A stretch of 64,000 nt of DNA from Parabacteroides gordonii MS-1 = DSM 23371 (GCF_000969825.1 NZ_KQ033919.1:3174749-3238748); one strand, 5' to 3'. Numbered from the stretch's first letter, positions 8,789-17,372 are shown. Notes: generated from the letters alone by a model not told the origin. A program made the numbers and translations.

Positions 8789-9844
8789 ATGGAAACAGTA
8801 GTAAGTGGCATCAGGCCAACAGGTAATTTGCATCTGGGGAATTACTTCGGAGCAGTAAAGAGTTTTCTGCAAATGCAGAATGAGTATAATTGCTTTTTCT
8901 TTATTGCAGACTGGCACTCCCTGACTACGCATCCGCGCCCGGAAAACATCCGTAACAGTGCGAAAACAATCCTGGCTGAATATCTGGCCTGCGGTATCGA
9001 TCCGGAAAAGGCAACGATCTATATACAGAGTGATGTGCGTGAAGTGGCAGAGTTGTATCTCTACCTCAATATGAATGCCGGTATCGGTGAGCTGATGCGC
9101 ACGACTTCCTTCAAGGATAAGGCACGTCAGATGCTCCATATCGACCGTGTAAATACGGCCGAAGGCGATGTGGAAAAAGAGATCTTTAACGAAGGAAACC
9201 GTCATAGTGTAAATGCCGGCCTGCTGACTTATCCTACTTTGATGGCAGCCGACATCATTATCCATAAGGCTGTGAAAGTGCCGGTTGGAAAAGACCAGGA
9301 GCAGAATATGGAGATGGCGCGTCGTTTTGCCCGCCGCTTCAACTCTACTTATGAGGTTGAGTTTTTCCCCGAACCCGCTTCTTTCCACCTGACAGAGAAG
9401 GCCGTGAAAGTGCCCGGCCTGGACGGTTCCGGTAAGATGGGTAAGAGCGAAGGAAACGCGATCTACCTGATCGATGACGAAAAGGCGATCAAGAAAAAGG
9501 TAATGAAGGCAGTAACCGATGCCGGTCCAACAGAGCCGAACAGCGTGAAGCCCGAACCGATCGCCAACCTCTTTGCCATGATGGATATCGTATCGACAAA
9601 AGATACTTACGATTACTTCAACGAGAAATACAACAACTGCGAGATCCGCTATGGCGATCTGAAGAAGCAGCTGGCCGAAGATATCAACAACTTCTGTGCC
9701 CCGATCCGTGAACGTATCCTCGATATCCGTTCCAACGAAGAATATATGGAAAAGGTAGCCCGCATGGGAGCAGAAAAAGCAAGCGCAAGCGCAGCCAAAA
9801 CGCTAGCCGAAGTGCGCGAGATCATCGGGTTCCGTCCTTATTGA
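8789..9844 (+). CDS. trpS: Tryptophanyl-tRNA synthetase
   Basis: Class Ic aminoacyl-tRNA synthetase that charges tRNA-Trp in the cytoplasm. The N-terminal ATP-binding signature is GIRPTGNLHLGN, with the HIGH-type motif HLGN at residues 15-18. The KMSKS-type loop is KMGKS at residues 216-220 (GSGKMGKSEGN). The tryptophan-pocket region includes YPTLMAADIIIHKA and VGKDQEQNMEMARR. The 351-aa length is normal for bacterial TrpS. It is a single-gene unit with its own promoter, bounded by a palindrome array upstream and a hairpin terminator downstream. It is the clearest housekeeping gene in the window. Confidence 0.98.
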   Translation: METVVSGIRPTGNLHLGNYFGAVKSFLQMQNEYNCFFFIADWHSLTTHPRPENIRNSAKTILAEYLACGIDPEKATIYIQSDVREVAELYLYLNMNAGIGELMRTTSFKDKARQMLHIDRVNTAEGDVEKEIFNEGNRHSVNAGLLTYPTLMAADIIIHKAVKVPVGKDQEQNMEMARRFARRFNSTYEVEFFPEPASFHLTEKAVKVPGLDGSGKMGKSEGNAIYLIDDEKAIKKKVMKAVTDAGPTEPNSVKPEPIANLFAMMDIVSTKDTYDYFNEKYNNCEIRYGDLKKQLAEDINNFCAPIRERILDIRSNEEYMEKVARMGAEKASASAAKTLAEVREIIGFRPY

Positions 9845-9871
9845 TAAAGTTGATAGTTTAAGAAGAAAAAG

Positions 9872-9903
9872 AAAGGCACGCAGAGATTATTCTGTGTGCC
9901 TTT
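9872..9903. terminator. Bidirectional terminator between trpS and the hepT-like gene
   Basis: AAAGGCACGCAGA and TCTGTGTGCCTTT form a 13-bp stem with one mismatch around a short AT loop. A-rich sequence precedes and T-rich sequence follows, so it can work for trpS (+) and for the convergent toxin gene (-), whose stop codon region abuts it. Confidence 0.75.
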
Positions 9904-10249
9904 ATAATATAGTAAAGCCTCCTAATAAGTCTTCAACCTGTTCTTTCAGTTTCGGTAGGCTCTTGTTAACTACTCCCCAGATGATGACGTTATCGACTTT
10001 ATCATAGCCGTGAATTACAAAGTTACGTAAGTCAACAATCTTTCTGGCATCATCTATCTGGATATCGGGTTCCATATCTAATATGTGTTTTGCAGCTTCA
10101 CCGATAATTTCCAGTTCCCGTTCTACAGCTCTGCGTAACAATTTGTTTTGTTCATAGGCAAAGAAATCCCTTTTCTCACCCAGATACTCTTCAATCGATA
10201 AGATCGATTGTTGTATATCATATAGATACTTCTGAATACTACGTGCCAT
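9902..10249 (-). CDS. HepT-like ribonuclease toxin (DUF86 family)
   Basis: Small helical HEPN-domain protein of the HepT/DUF86 family, typically an RNase toxin neutralised by an MNT nucleotidyltransferase. The diagnostic RX4HXY motif is present as RNFVIHGY, with Arg75, His80 and Tyr82. The N-terminal helices (YLYDIQQSILSIEEYL and LRRAVERELEIIGEAAKHIL) match the family layout, and 115 aa is the usual size. Its start overlaps the end of the upstream nucleotidyltransferase gene by 11 bp, the normal order for MntA-HepT operons. In studied systems MntA silences HepT by AMPylating the Tyr of this motif; I infer the same here. Confidence 0.9.
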   Translation of the reverse strand: MARSIQKYLYDIQQSILSIEEYLGEKRDFFAYEQNKLLRRAVERELEIIGEAAKHILDMEPDIQIDDARKIVDLRNFVIHGYDKVDNVIIWGVVNKSLPKLKEQVEDLLGGFTIL

Positions 10250-10547
10250 AAAGAAGTTGTTTAGTCTGTTCTACATCGGCAATAAAGAATGGGTTTGAGA
10301 GTGAACGACGGGTGACAAGGTCGATTTTCCTTCGAAATAGTTCCGTTAGTTTATTATGCAGAAGAAAATAATTATCGGTATATTCTTCAAAAGAAATATC
10401 CGGCTCGAACTCTATCAGTAGATCGATGTCACTCTTTTCGGTAAACCGGGGTGTATTTACCGAGCCGAAAGCATAAAGGCTTTTTACCTTATACCGTCGA
10501 CAAAGCTCCTTTAGAGCTTCCAATTTATTGTGTAAAATGTGGTTCAT
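10239..10547 (-). CDS. MntA-like minimal nucleotidyltransferase antitoxin
   Basis: Minimal nucleotidyltransferase of the MNT type, likely antitoxin to the adjacent HepT-like protein. The catalytic signature GSX10DXD is seen as Gly28-Ser29, ten residues, then Asp40 and Asp42 (FGSV...KSDIDLLIEF). The 102-aa length is typical, and the second half has no separate domain. It is the first gene of a two-gene unit and overlaps hepT by 11 bp. In characterised pairs the enzyme transfers AMP to the toxin and so inactivates it. The function here is inferred from motif and context. Confidence 0.9.
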   Translation of the reverse strand: MNHILHNKLEALKELCRRYKVKSLYAFGSVNTPRFTEKSDIDLLIEFEPDISFEEYTDNYFLLHNKLTELFRRKIDLVTRRSLSNPFFIADVEQTKQLLYGT

Positions 10548-10575
10548 ACTACCTCCTGTCTTTTTGTTATCACAA

Positions 10576-10583
10576 CAAAGATA
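10576..10583 (-). promoter_or_regulatory. -7 promoter element for the mntA-hepT pair
   Basis: CAAAGATA on the plus strand reads TATCTTTG on the minus strand, a perfect TAnnTTTG element about 29 bp upstream of the mntA-like start codon. Confidence 0.6.
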
Positions 10584-10735
10584 GCAATCTTGTAATAATT
10601 TGTGTTGGATTTGATAGCGGATTAACTATCCTTTAGTTCATTATTTCTTAAATAAGTGATAAAGAAACTGAAAAACAGTCGGGTTATCAGGAAAACTGCT
10701 TTTCTTTGCAAAGAATAGTTACAGATAACAAACGT

Positions 10736-11248
10736 ATGGCAACCATTTCCAGCGGAGAGTTCGAACGGTATTTTAAGGAGTTGTATAAACCCCTGTGCCT
10801 TTTTGCGCTTCGATTCACTGAGCGGTTAGATGATGCAGAGGACATTGTTCAACAGGCTTTTGCCGATGTATGGGATAAGAATATCAACAATATATTGATC
10901 GATAATCTGAAGTCATACATGTATCAGGCCGTACGTAACCGTTCCCTTTCGCTTGTTACACAGCCTGCCGATATGCAGACCACCGACCAGCTTCCGGATA
11001 TGGCAGACTTGTCGGAAGAAGAGCAGGTCTACAACTCCGAGCGCGATGCCCGCCTGTGGAACGCGATAGACGGATTACCTCCCGAACGTAAAAAAATCTT
11101 TTTACTTTCCAAACGCGACGGACTGAAGTATCAGGAAATAGCTGAGGAACTGAATATCTCGATCAAAACGGTTGAGAATCAGATGGGCAAGGCGTTGAAG
11201 TCATTGCGGGAGATGGCGGTACGTATCTATACTTTCTTTTTTGGATAA
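10736..11248 (+). CDS. ECF-type RNA polymerase sigma factor (FecI-like)
   Basis: Extracytoplasmic-function sigma factor. Region 2 is seen in FERYFKELYKPLCLFALRF and RLDDAEDIVQQAFADVWDK. Region 4 is seen in LPPERKKIFLLSKRDGLKYQEIAEELNIS followed by the recognition helix KTVENQMGKALKSLRE. I start it at the ATG at 10736 (170 aa); an in-frame TTG 30 bp upstream is less likely. Downstream are an outer-membrane barrel, a FecR anti-sigma factor and a TonB receptor, the usual trans-envelope signalling set. A bipartite motif just after this gene recurs before a second receptor gene and is a candidate target of this sigma factor. Confidence 0.93.
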   Translation: MATISSGEFERYFKELYKPLCLFALRFTERLDDAEDIVQQAFADVWDKNINNILIDNLKSYMYQAVRNRSLSLVTQPADMQTTDQLPDMADLSEEEQVYNSERDARLWNAIDGLPPERKKIFLLSKRDGLKYQEIAEELNISIKTVENQMGKALKSLREMAVRIYTFFFG

Positions 11249-11263
11249 AAAAGTATCCGGGCG

Positions 11264-11301
11264 GATAGGGGTTTTCTCTGATTTCTTGTCTAAGGAATAG
11301 A
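11264..11301 (+). promoter_or_regulatory. Candidate ECF sigma promoter, copy 1
   Basis: GATAGGGGT at 11264-11272, a 14-nt spacer, then TGTCTAAGGAATAGA at 11287-11301. The same two blocks with exactly the same 14-nt spacing recur at 17373-17410 before the second TonB receptor gene. Conservation of both blocks and their spacing in otherwise different sequence suggests a -35/-10 pair read by the adjacent ECF sigma factor. It lies between that sigma gene and the barrel gene. Confidence 0.65.
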
Positions 11302-11336
11302 ACATGATTAATTTGTATCTAATTAAAGAGAAGATT

Positions 11337-12041
11337 ATGAGAAAAGTTTTATTGATGATGGTATGTGTGTGGATGATTGGTTGGGCAGCGAAAGCACAGT
11401 CTGGTTGGAGTTTGACACCTGAAGCCGGTATAACGGCGGTGCAGCGTGTAGGAACAGGCGGTTGGCGTCCGGGTATAAAGATCGGAGCTAATTTGGGTTA
11501 CCAGTTCAAGCCGGACTGGATCGGAATTAAAGCCGGGTTGTTTTATACTAACCGTGGATATTCTTTAGGCGATTATCCGACGAGATGGGACTATCCGGAT
11601 GGTACAATTGAGTATGGAATGGAAGGTGGAAGTATCACTCAACATTTCTTACAATTGCCTGTAATGGCTGATTTCTCCTGGAAAGTAAAGAATGTACGTA
11701 TGCATCTGGGAGTCGGCATGTACGCCGGAGTTGCGGTATCCACTCCTTGGGAATGGCATTCATGGGGGATTACCACCATAAAACCTGAAGCAGGTACGGA
11801 AACTGGAGGATATGGCTATTATGGAAGGTATGAATATCCGTATGATAATCGGCCTTTTAGCAACACGAATTCTTTCGATTGGGGATTGACAACATCGTTC
11901 GGTATTGAAGTGAATAATTGGGTGATGAATGCAGGATATGAACTTTCTCTGGGAGATGAAGGTGATGGTTTTAGAAGCATAGGCTCCAATTACAACACCC
12001 TCTCGCTGACAGTGGGATATAAGTTTAAATTAGGAAAATAA
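11337..12041 (+). CDS. Outer-membrane beta-barrel protein (PorT/OmpX-like)
   Basis: Small outer-membrane barrel of unknown role. A signal peptide (MRKVLLMMVCVWMIGWAAKAQ) is followed by SGWSLTPEAGITA and alternating hydrophobic/aromatic strands, ending in YNTLSLTVGYKFKLGK, typical of a last barrel strand. I choose the ATG at 11337 because the upstream ATG at 11304 would add 11 residues before a normal signal peptide. The mature protein is about 213 aa. It sits between the ECF sigma gene and fecR, where often no gene is found, and is separated from fecR by only 3 bp. That position suggests it belongs to the signalling or uptake unit. Confidence 0.85.
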   Translation: MRKVLLMMVCVWMIGWAAKAQSGWSLTPEAGITAVQRVGTGGWRPGIKIGANLGYQFKPDWIGIKAGLFYTNRGYSLGDYPTRWDYPDGTIEYGMEGGSITQHFLQLPVMADFSWKVKNVRMHLGVGMYAGVAVSTPWEWHSWGITTIKPEAGTETGGYGYYGRYEYPYDNRPFSNTNSFDWGLTTSFGIEVNNWVMNAGYELSLGDEGDGFRSIGSNYNTLSLTVGYKFKLGK

Positions 12042-12044
12042 TAA

Positions 12045-12890
12045 ATGAACAACGAGCAGGACAATAAACTGGAACAACGCATCCGTTTTGTAGCAAAGCA
12101 CTACGAGGAAGGACGTTTGGATACTGATAAGGCTTGGCAACAGTTTGCCGGCAAGCATCAGGTACGCCGTTCCGTCTCTTTCCGCCGCTACTGGATGGCA
12201 GCTGCATCGGTATTATTACTGCTCATTGGATTCAGTACTTATTATATTACAGATCGTAACTCTTCGGAATGGGTGGCCGTAACCACTGCGCCGGGGCAAC
12301 TGAAAGAGGTCTACCTGCCTGACAGTACGCTGATCTCGATGGCTGGAAACTCTTCCATACGATATGATGTAAAGGCTTACGGAAAGGAAAGGCGTGTAGT
12401 GGAGATGAAAGGAAAAGCCTTTTTCCAGGTGCAGCGCAATGAGTCACGCCCCTTTTCTGTTTATACTGAACGGACGGAAGTTACCGTGTTAGGAACCAGT
12501 TTCCAGATAGACGAACAACCTGACGGTACAGACGTGGATGTGATGACCGGTAAAGTCAGTTTTGGTGTTACCGGATGTGAGACGGATAAAGTGATATTAA
12601 CCGCCGGTATGTCGGCTTCATACTCTATGGAAAGTAAAGGAATCACGATACTTGAAGAAGAAGACCTCAACAGCCTGTCGTGGAAAACCCGGCAGTTGCG
12701 CTTCAATGACACCCCGATTGAAAAGGTGATCAGCGACTTGAACGAATACTATCAGGTGAAAGTAATCAATAAAGCAGAAACCCCGAATCTGAAACTGACG
12801 GCCACTTTCAATGATCTTCCGCTGGAAGATGTTTTATTGGTTATTAACCAGACACTGGATACCCGCCTGGCTCCTGACCCCAATAAATAA
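12045..12890 (+). CDS. FecR-family anti-sigma factor
   Basis: Inner-membrane anti-sigma factor expected to hold the ECF sigma factor encoded at 10736 and to receive a signal from the TonB receptor. The cytoplasmic N-terminal part is about 49 residues, followed by one membrane helix at about 50-67 (WMAAASVLLLLIGFSTYY). The periplasmic FecR domain starts at VTTAPGQLKEVYLPDSTLISMAGNSS and includes EMKGKAFFQVQRNESRPFSVYT and VLGTSFQI. The C-terminal domain (LRFNDTPIEKVISDLNEYYQVKV) is an STN-like segment that meets the receptor in this family. Length 281 aa is typical. The TonB receptor gene follows after 7 bp. Confidence 0.94.
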   Translation: MNNEQDNKLEQRIRFVAKHYEEGRLDTDKAWQQFAGKHQVRRSVSFRRYWMAAASVLLLLIGFSTYYITDRNSSEWVAVTTAPGQLKEVYLPDSTLISMAGNSSIRYDVKAYGKERRVVEMKGKAFFQVQRNESRPFSVYTERTEVTVLGTSFQIDEQPDGTDVDVMTGKVSFGVTGCETDKVILTAGMSASYSMESKGITILEEEDLNSLSWKTRQLRFNDTPIEKVISDLNEYYQVKVINKAETPNLKLTATFNDLPLEDVLLVINQTLDTRLAPDPNK

Positions 12891-12897
12891 GTAACCG

Positions 12898-15594
12898 ATG
12901 GTACGTATATGGATATTACTGACAGGAATTCTTATGCTTTTTCCGCAGGTAAAAGCCGAAGAGGGGCCTTACGTGGCTGACCTTCCGGTCGAACCTACGC
13001 CTACGGTTACGATGAATAAGCGCCAGGTTCCCTTGCTGGAGATCCTGCAGGAACTGGAAAAGCAGACCGGGATATTTTTCTCCTATGAATCCTCTATGCT
13101 GGACGAATTTCAGAAGGTCTCGTTTAAAGCGCAGGACGAATCGCTGTCTTATTGTCTGAGGAGACTGTTCTATGCCCTTCCGATCACTTTCCGGATGACT
13201 GGGCAGATCATTATCCTGAAACGTAAGCCGCGTCTTTACACGATAAGCGGATTCGTGCGCGACTCCGTATCCTACGAAAGTCTTATCAACGCTTCGGTAT
13301 TCGAACGGAATACCAAGAGCGGAACGACAACTAATAATTACGGTTTCTACAGTGTAACGCTCCCACCCGGGAAAGTAACGCTACGTGCCTCCTTTGTCGG
13401 GTATGATGCAAAAGAAGTCACCTTCGAGCTCTCCCGTGACACGCTGGTCGATATACCTTTACATGCTCTCGGTGCTTTGGGGGAGATCGTGGTGGAAGGA
13501 CTGAATCCCCGTTCGGAAGTATTAAGCACACGCACCGGGGTAGTGGAGGTACCCTCCCAACGCATCAAGTCGATGCCTGCCCTGCTGGGGGAGACGGATG
13601 TGGTGAAAACCCTGCAACGCTTGCCCGGTGTTGCAGTAGGGGTTGAAGGGATGACCGGCCTCCATGTGAGAGGGGGCAACTCAGACGGGAACCTCTATCT
13701 GCTGGATGGGAACCCGGTCTATCACACCAACCACCTGCTCGGTTTCTTCTCAGCCTTTAATCCTGATGCCGTCAGGAATACAACGTTTTACAAAGGGAGC
13801 TTTCCTGCCGAATATGGGGGAAGGCTCTCGTCGGTTGTAGATGTGAGGACAAATGACGGCGACCGCTACGAGTATCATGGCAACTTCTCTATCGGCCTGT
13901 TGGCGTTGCGAGGAAACCTCGAAGGCCCTATTATAAAAGGGAAATCCTCATTCAATGTCTCCGTCAGACGCACCTGGATGGAGCTTTTCACCTGGCCGAT
14001 CCTGAAGGCGGTAAACAAAGACAGGAACAACAAATTAAAAGGTGGTTATCACTTCTTCGACATGAATGCCAAAGTGAACCATTCTTTCACCGACCGTACC
14101 CGCCTTTACCTGAGTTTCTATATGGGAAGCGACAGCTATCTTGATGGGGAAGAATTTAGCTATGGCAATCGTCTGGGGAAAGATTTTCGTTGGCGCTGGG
14201 GAAACCTGATCGGATCCGCGGGAGTGAACCATGTGTTCAGCAATAAACTGTTTGCCAGCTTTACGGCGGGATATACACGTTATCGCTCGCACATTATGCA
14301 GGATAAGGCGGATTATGCCTTGTCTTCCAATATTAATAATGAAAAGGTGTTCAATGAGGAAAGCCATTACCGCTCGGCAATGGAGGATGTGAGCCTTCGT
14401 GCTTCGTTCGACTATCGTTTGAATGAAAAACACCGTCTACGGTTTGGGGGCGATTACTTGTTCCATACTTTCCGTCCCGAGCAGAATACAAGGAAAAGCT
14501 GGTACCAGGACTCTGTAAAGTCGCAGGAAACGAATATGATATATGCTAATTCGTTGGTTCATGGACATGAAGTATCTTTATATGCTGAAGAAGAAATGCA
14601 TGTGATAGATCGGCTGAAGGTGAATGCCGGCTTACGATATACGCTTTTTAATGTGCAGGGGCAGACTTATCAGTCATTGCAACCGCGTCTCTCGGCCCGC
14701 TATCTGCTGACCCGCAACTTGTCGGCGAAACTGTCTTATTCGAAGATGAACCAGTATATCCATTTGCTTTCCAACAGTTATATCAGCCAGCCGACAGATA
14801 TCTGGGTACCGGTAACCCGCAACATCCGCCCGATGAGTGCACATCAATATACTGCCGGACTTTATTATAAGCTCAATAAGCAGTACAACTTTTCGGTGGA
14901 AGGCTATTATAAGCGAATGAACAACCTGATCGAATATAAAGACCGCTTCCTGGTAGGAACCGATTATTCCAAATGGGAAGAACGGGTAGGCGAGGGTTAT
15001 GGACGTGCTTATGGGGTAGAGCTTATGGCACAGAAAAAGACCGGACGGTTATCCGGCTGGATCGGTTATACACTATCCTGGTCGGATCGCCTTTTCCCGG
15101 ACGGCAGTGTTAACAAAGGCCGTCGTTTCCCTTACAAATATGATAACCGCCATAAGATAGATGTTGTGGCTACCTACAAACTATCGCGCAAGGTAGAGCT
15201 GACGGCAGCTTGGATGTATGCTTCGGGTAATTATATCACGATCAAGGATCAACTTTATCTGGGAGGAACAGGGCAAACTAATCATGGTTTTATGCAGGGG
15301 AGCGGTGTAGTTCCGGGTGGCAGTGGATTTGATTCTGCCGCCAGTTCCCGTAACAATTATCAACTGGCACCGTATCACCGGTTGGATCTGGGTCTAAACT
15401 TCTATCGCTATAAGAAGAAAGGACGTATGGGCATCTGGAACCTCAGTCTGTGCAATGCGTATTGCTGGCCGAATCCGTTTACGGTGGAGCAAGCCTCTTA
15501 TAAGGACATCACTACCGGGAAACAGGAAATCTTTCTGGAACAATCCATCCTGTTTCTTTTTCTGCCTTCTGTATCTTATACCTATAAATTCTAA
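12898..15594 (+). CDS. TonB-dependent receptor with STN signalling domain (SusD-less type)
   Basis: Outer-membrane TonB-dependent transducer. After a signal peptide ending near VKA there is an STN domain at about residues 45-105 (LLEILQELEKQTGIFFSYESSML, FYALPITFRMTGQIIILKR). A carboxypeptidase-regulatory-like domain follows at about 115-195 (YTISGFVRDSVSYESLINASVFE). The plug is at about 215-330 (LPGVAVGVEGMTGLHVRGGNSDGNLYLLDG) and the barrel ends in SVSYTYKF. STN domains relay a signal to FecR, here encoded 7 bp upstream. The partner gene 5 bp downstream encodes a DUF4249 lipoprotein rather than SusD. The 898-aa length is usual. It is clearly paralogous to the receptor at 17428. Substrate is unknown. 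Confidence 0.93.
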   Translation: MVRIWILLTGILMLFPQVKAEEGPYVADLPVEPTPTVTMNKRQVPLLEILQELEKQTGIFFSYESSMLDEFQKVSFKAQDESLSYCLRRLFYALPITFRMTGQIIILKRKPRLYTISGFVRDSVSYESLINASVFERNTKSGTTTNNYGFYSVTLPPGKVTLRASFVGYDAKEVTFELSRDTLVDIPLHALGALGEIVVEGLNPRSEVLSTRTGVVEVPSQRIKSMPALLGETDVVKTLQRLPGVAVGVEGMTGLHVRGGNSDGNLYLLDGNPVYHTNHLLGFFSAFNPDAVRNTTFYKGSFPAEYGGRLSSVVDVRTNDGDRYEYHGNFSIGLLALRGNLEGPIIKGKSSFNVSVRRTWMELFTWPILKAVNKDRNNKLKGGYHFFDMNAKVNHSFTDRTRLYLSFYMGSDSYLDGEEFSYGNRLGKDFRWRWGNLIGSAGVNHVFSNKLFASFTAGYTRYRSHIMQDKADYALSSNINNEKVFNEESHYRSAMEDVSLRASFDYRLNEKHRLRFGGDYLFHTFRPEQNTRKSWYQDSVKSQETNMIYANSLVHGHEVSLYAEEEMHVIDRLKVNAGLRYTLFNVQGQTYQSLQPRLSARYLLTRNLSAKLSYSKMNQYIHLLSNSYISQPTDIWVPVTRNIRPMSAHQYTAGLYYKLNKQYNFSVEGYYKRMNNLIEYKDRFLVGTDYSKWEERVGEGYGRAYGVELMAQKKTGRLSGWIGYTLSWSDRLFPDGSVNKGRRFPYKYDNRHKIDVVATYKLSRKVELTAAWMYASGNYITIKDQLYLGGTGQTNHGFMQGSGVVPGGSGFDSAASSRNNYQLAPYHRLDLGLNFYRYKKKGRMGIWNLSLCNAYCWPNPFTVEQASYKDITTGKQEIFLEQSILFLFLPSVSYTYKF

Positions 15595-15599
15595 AAGAG

Positions 15600-16709
15600 A
15601 TGAAGAAAAGACTATTCATATTACTGCCGCTGCTGTTGCATCTCCTCTGCTCTTCCTGTTTACGGGATGTCGTGTTGAAGCTTGACCCCGTACCTTCGTT
15701 ATTGGTGTTGAATGCATCTGTCACACCCGATCGAGAGGTTGCTGCTTTCCTTTCGAAAAGCTGGTTCCTGTTGGATAGCGTTCCGCAGTATCTTCTTCCG
15801 GAGAAAGATGTAAATATAGATGTATATGTAAACGACGTGTTTCGCGGAACTATGCAACGTTCCGATAATCCGGAAGATAGTACAGAATATAAAGGACAGT
15901 ACAAATTGCCGGGTTGTTATGTAAAGGCCGGTGATAAAGTTCGGTTCGAGGCGGAAGCGCCCGAATTTGCTCCGGTAGCGGGCGAGACAAAGATTCCTCA
16001 AAAGTCGGAGATAGCTGCACTCGATACAGCGTTTTATTCTAATACTTATAATATGTATGTCTATCTGACTTTGCGTGATAATCCATCCGAACGTAATTAT
16101 TATCGTTTAGTTGTAGAACGTTTGGATGAATATCACAAAGGGGATAGTGTGATGTGGAAAAGTCAGTTTTTTGATGACAAGGGATACAGGGTCAGTATAT
16201 CCGGTGACCGCTTTGAGGTGGATAATAATTCTTTTTTTAATTGGTTGTCATTGACTTATGATGATCCGGTCTTTCAACCCGATATTCCTTCAATGGATAA
16301 TCATAGAGATGGTTTTTACCGGGGTATTTTTTCAGATGACCTGTTTAACGGGAAGGAGTATGCAGTGGCCTTTTCGTTTTATCCTGATTATTCATTTGTA
16401 ACCGATACCTTGTCTGCCACTGTGCATTACGATATCCATCTTCTTTCTATCTCGGAAGATTATTATAATTACTTAAAGGTAATCCGTAACTTTTCCATCC
16501 TGTTGGGTGATACGGATATGAGCGGCCAGTTGGAACCAACCGCCAGTTATTCGAATGTAACCGACGGCTTCGGTGTTGTGACCGGCTATCAGAAGTCGAC
16601 ACGTCGCATCACCATGCCTGTCGGTAGTGTACCACCTTATTGGGGATGGAAGTTTACTCTTCGGGAATATCTTCCACGGGAGGTAATTCGTTTTCCAGAC
16701 GAATATTGA
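15600..16709 (+). CDS. DUF4249 lipoprotein, partner of the TonB receptor
   Basis: Lipoprotein of the DUF4249 family, whose biochemical role I do not know. The signal ends in a lipobox at Cys20 (LLCSSC). The family start follows: LRDVVLKLDP, then PSLLVLNASVTPDREVAAFLSKSWFLLD, then a VNIDVYVND strand, suggesting an Ig-like or beta-sandwich N-terminal domain. The C-terminal part has FNGKEYAVAFSF and the LLSISEDYYNYLKVIRNFS motif. It takes the position of SusD next to a receptor, so I infer that it is the surface-exposed partner. Its last 56 bp overlap the end of the convergent cold-shock-domain gene. Confidence 0.85.
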   Translation: MKKRLFILLPLLLHLLCSSCLRDVVLKLDPVPSLLVLNASVTPDREVAAFLSKSWFLLDSVPQYLLPEKDVNIDVYVNDVFRGTMQRSDNPEDSTEYKGQYKLPGCYVKAGDKVRFEAEAPEFAPVAGETKIPQKSEIAALDTAFYSNTYNMYVYLTLRDNPSERNYYRLVVERLDEYHKGDSVMWKSQFFDDKGYRVSISGDRFEVDNNSFFNWLSLTYDDPVFQPDIPSMDNHRDGFYRGIFSDDLFNGKEYAVAFSFYPDYSFVTDTLSATVHYDIHLLSISEDYYNYLKVIRNFSILLGDTDMSGQLEPTASYSNVTDGFGVVTGYQKSTRRITMPVGSVPPYWGWKFTLREYLPREVIRFPDEY

Positions 16710-17136
16710 TCGCATTCATCCCTTTCAGGCCGCGTTCCAGGTCGAATGTAACGATATCCCCTTCGGCAATTGCTGCGGAAAGGATATTGTTTACATGGAA
16801 AAAGTATCTTTCACCTCTTATCAGTTCTTTGATGAAACCGAATCCTTTCGAGGTGTTGAAGAAGTCTACTTTCCCTTTCAGAACGACCGGTTCTTCTTTC
16901 TCTTTCTTAGGGATCGAGATCATGATCTCTTCCTGTTTGATCTCTTCTTTTTGAGGGTTCTCCTCTGGTGGAGTCGATGTAATTACTCCATTTTCATCGA
17001 CATAGGCTATCATGTCCTCAAAACTGCTCGTCTTGCCGGATAGCTTCTTTTCATCTTTCTTCTTTTGTTTCTCTGCTCGTTTTGCGAGTCTTTTCTTTTC
17101 ATTCTCACGTTTGTCTACGGAAAGGGATCTTGCCAT
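16654..17136 (-). CDS. Cold-shock-domain protein with lysine-rich N-terminal extension
   Basis: Nucleic-acid-binding protein with a cold-shock domain at about residues 84-147. RNP1 is KGFGFI (97-102) and the RNP2-like strand is YFFHV (111-115). The first 80 residues are highly charged: a Lys/Arg-rich stretch (residues 9-35, many KKK), then a Glu-rich linker, probably disordered. At 160 aa it is more than twice the size of a CspA-type protein; such extended CSD proteins are common in Bacteroidetes. A promoter element 116 bp upstream implies a long 5' leader. It sits antisense between two receptor/DUF4249 pairs and overlaps the first DUF4249 gene tail to tail by 56 bp. Confidence 0.9.
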   Translation of the reverse strand: MARSLSVDKRENEKKRLAKRAEKQKKKDEKKLSGKTSSFEDMIAYVDENGVITSTPPEENPQKEEIKQEEIMISIPKKEKEEPVVLKGKVDFFNTSKGFGFIKELIRGERYFFHVNNILSAAIAEGDIVTFDLERGLKGMNAINIRLENELPPVEDIPEE

Positions 17137-17251
17137 GTAACTATAATTTTATTATATGATAAATACTAATTCGGAGTAAGGAGTATAATAAAGGAAGGCC
17201 TGCTTAATATAATGTGTAAATAAGGAGAACTACGTAACTCTAACTCACTCA

Positions 17252-17259
17252 CAAAGATA
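17252..17259 (-). promoter_or_regulatory. -7 promoter element of the cold-shock-domain gene, with long leader
   Basis: CAAAGATA on the plus strand reads TATCTTTG on the minus strand. It lies about 116 bp before the start codon, implying an untranslated leader of roughly 105-110 nt, which is A/T-rich. Long leaders that act as thermosensors are known for cspA-type genes; whether this one is structured cannot be judged by eye. Confidence 0.55.
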
Positions 17260-17372
17260 AGAAAATAAATCGGAGAATCGTCCTTTGCGGACTGATTTAA
17301 AAATAAGATACACTAGTTGTCATATATTAGTGGGGAGGATTTTCGAATAATTCTGCTATTTTTGTCTTGCCC

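Noticed and set aside
8509-8826. Open frame of about 105 codons between the GH95 and trpS genes
   Set aside because: It is formed by the palindrome array and runs into trpS in another frame. The composition is array-derived and there is no ribosome-binding context.
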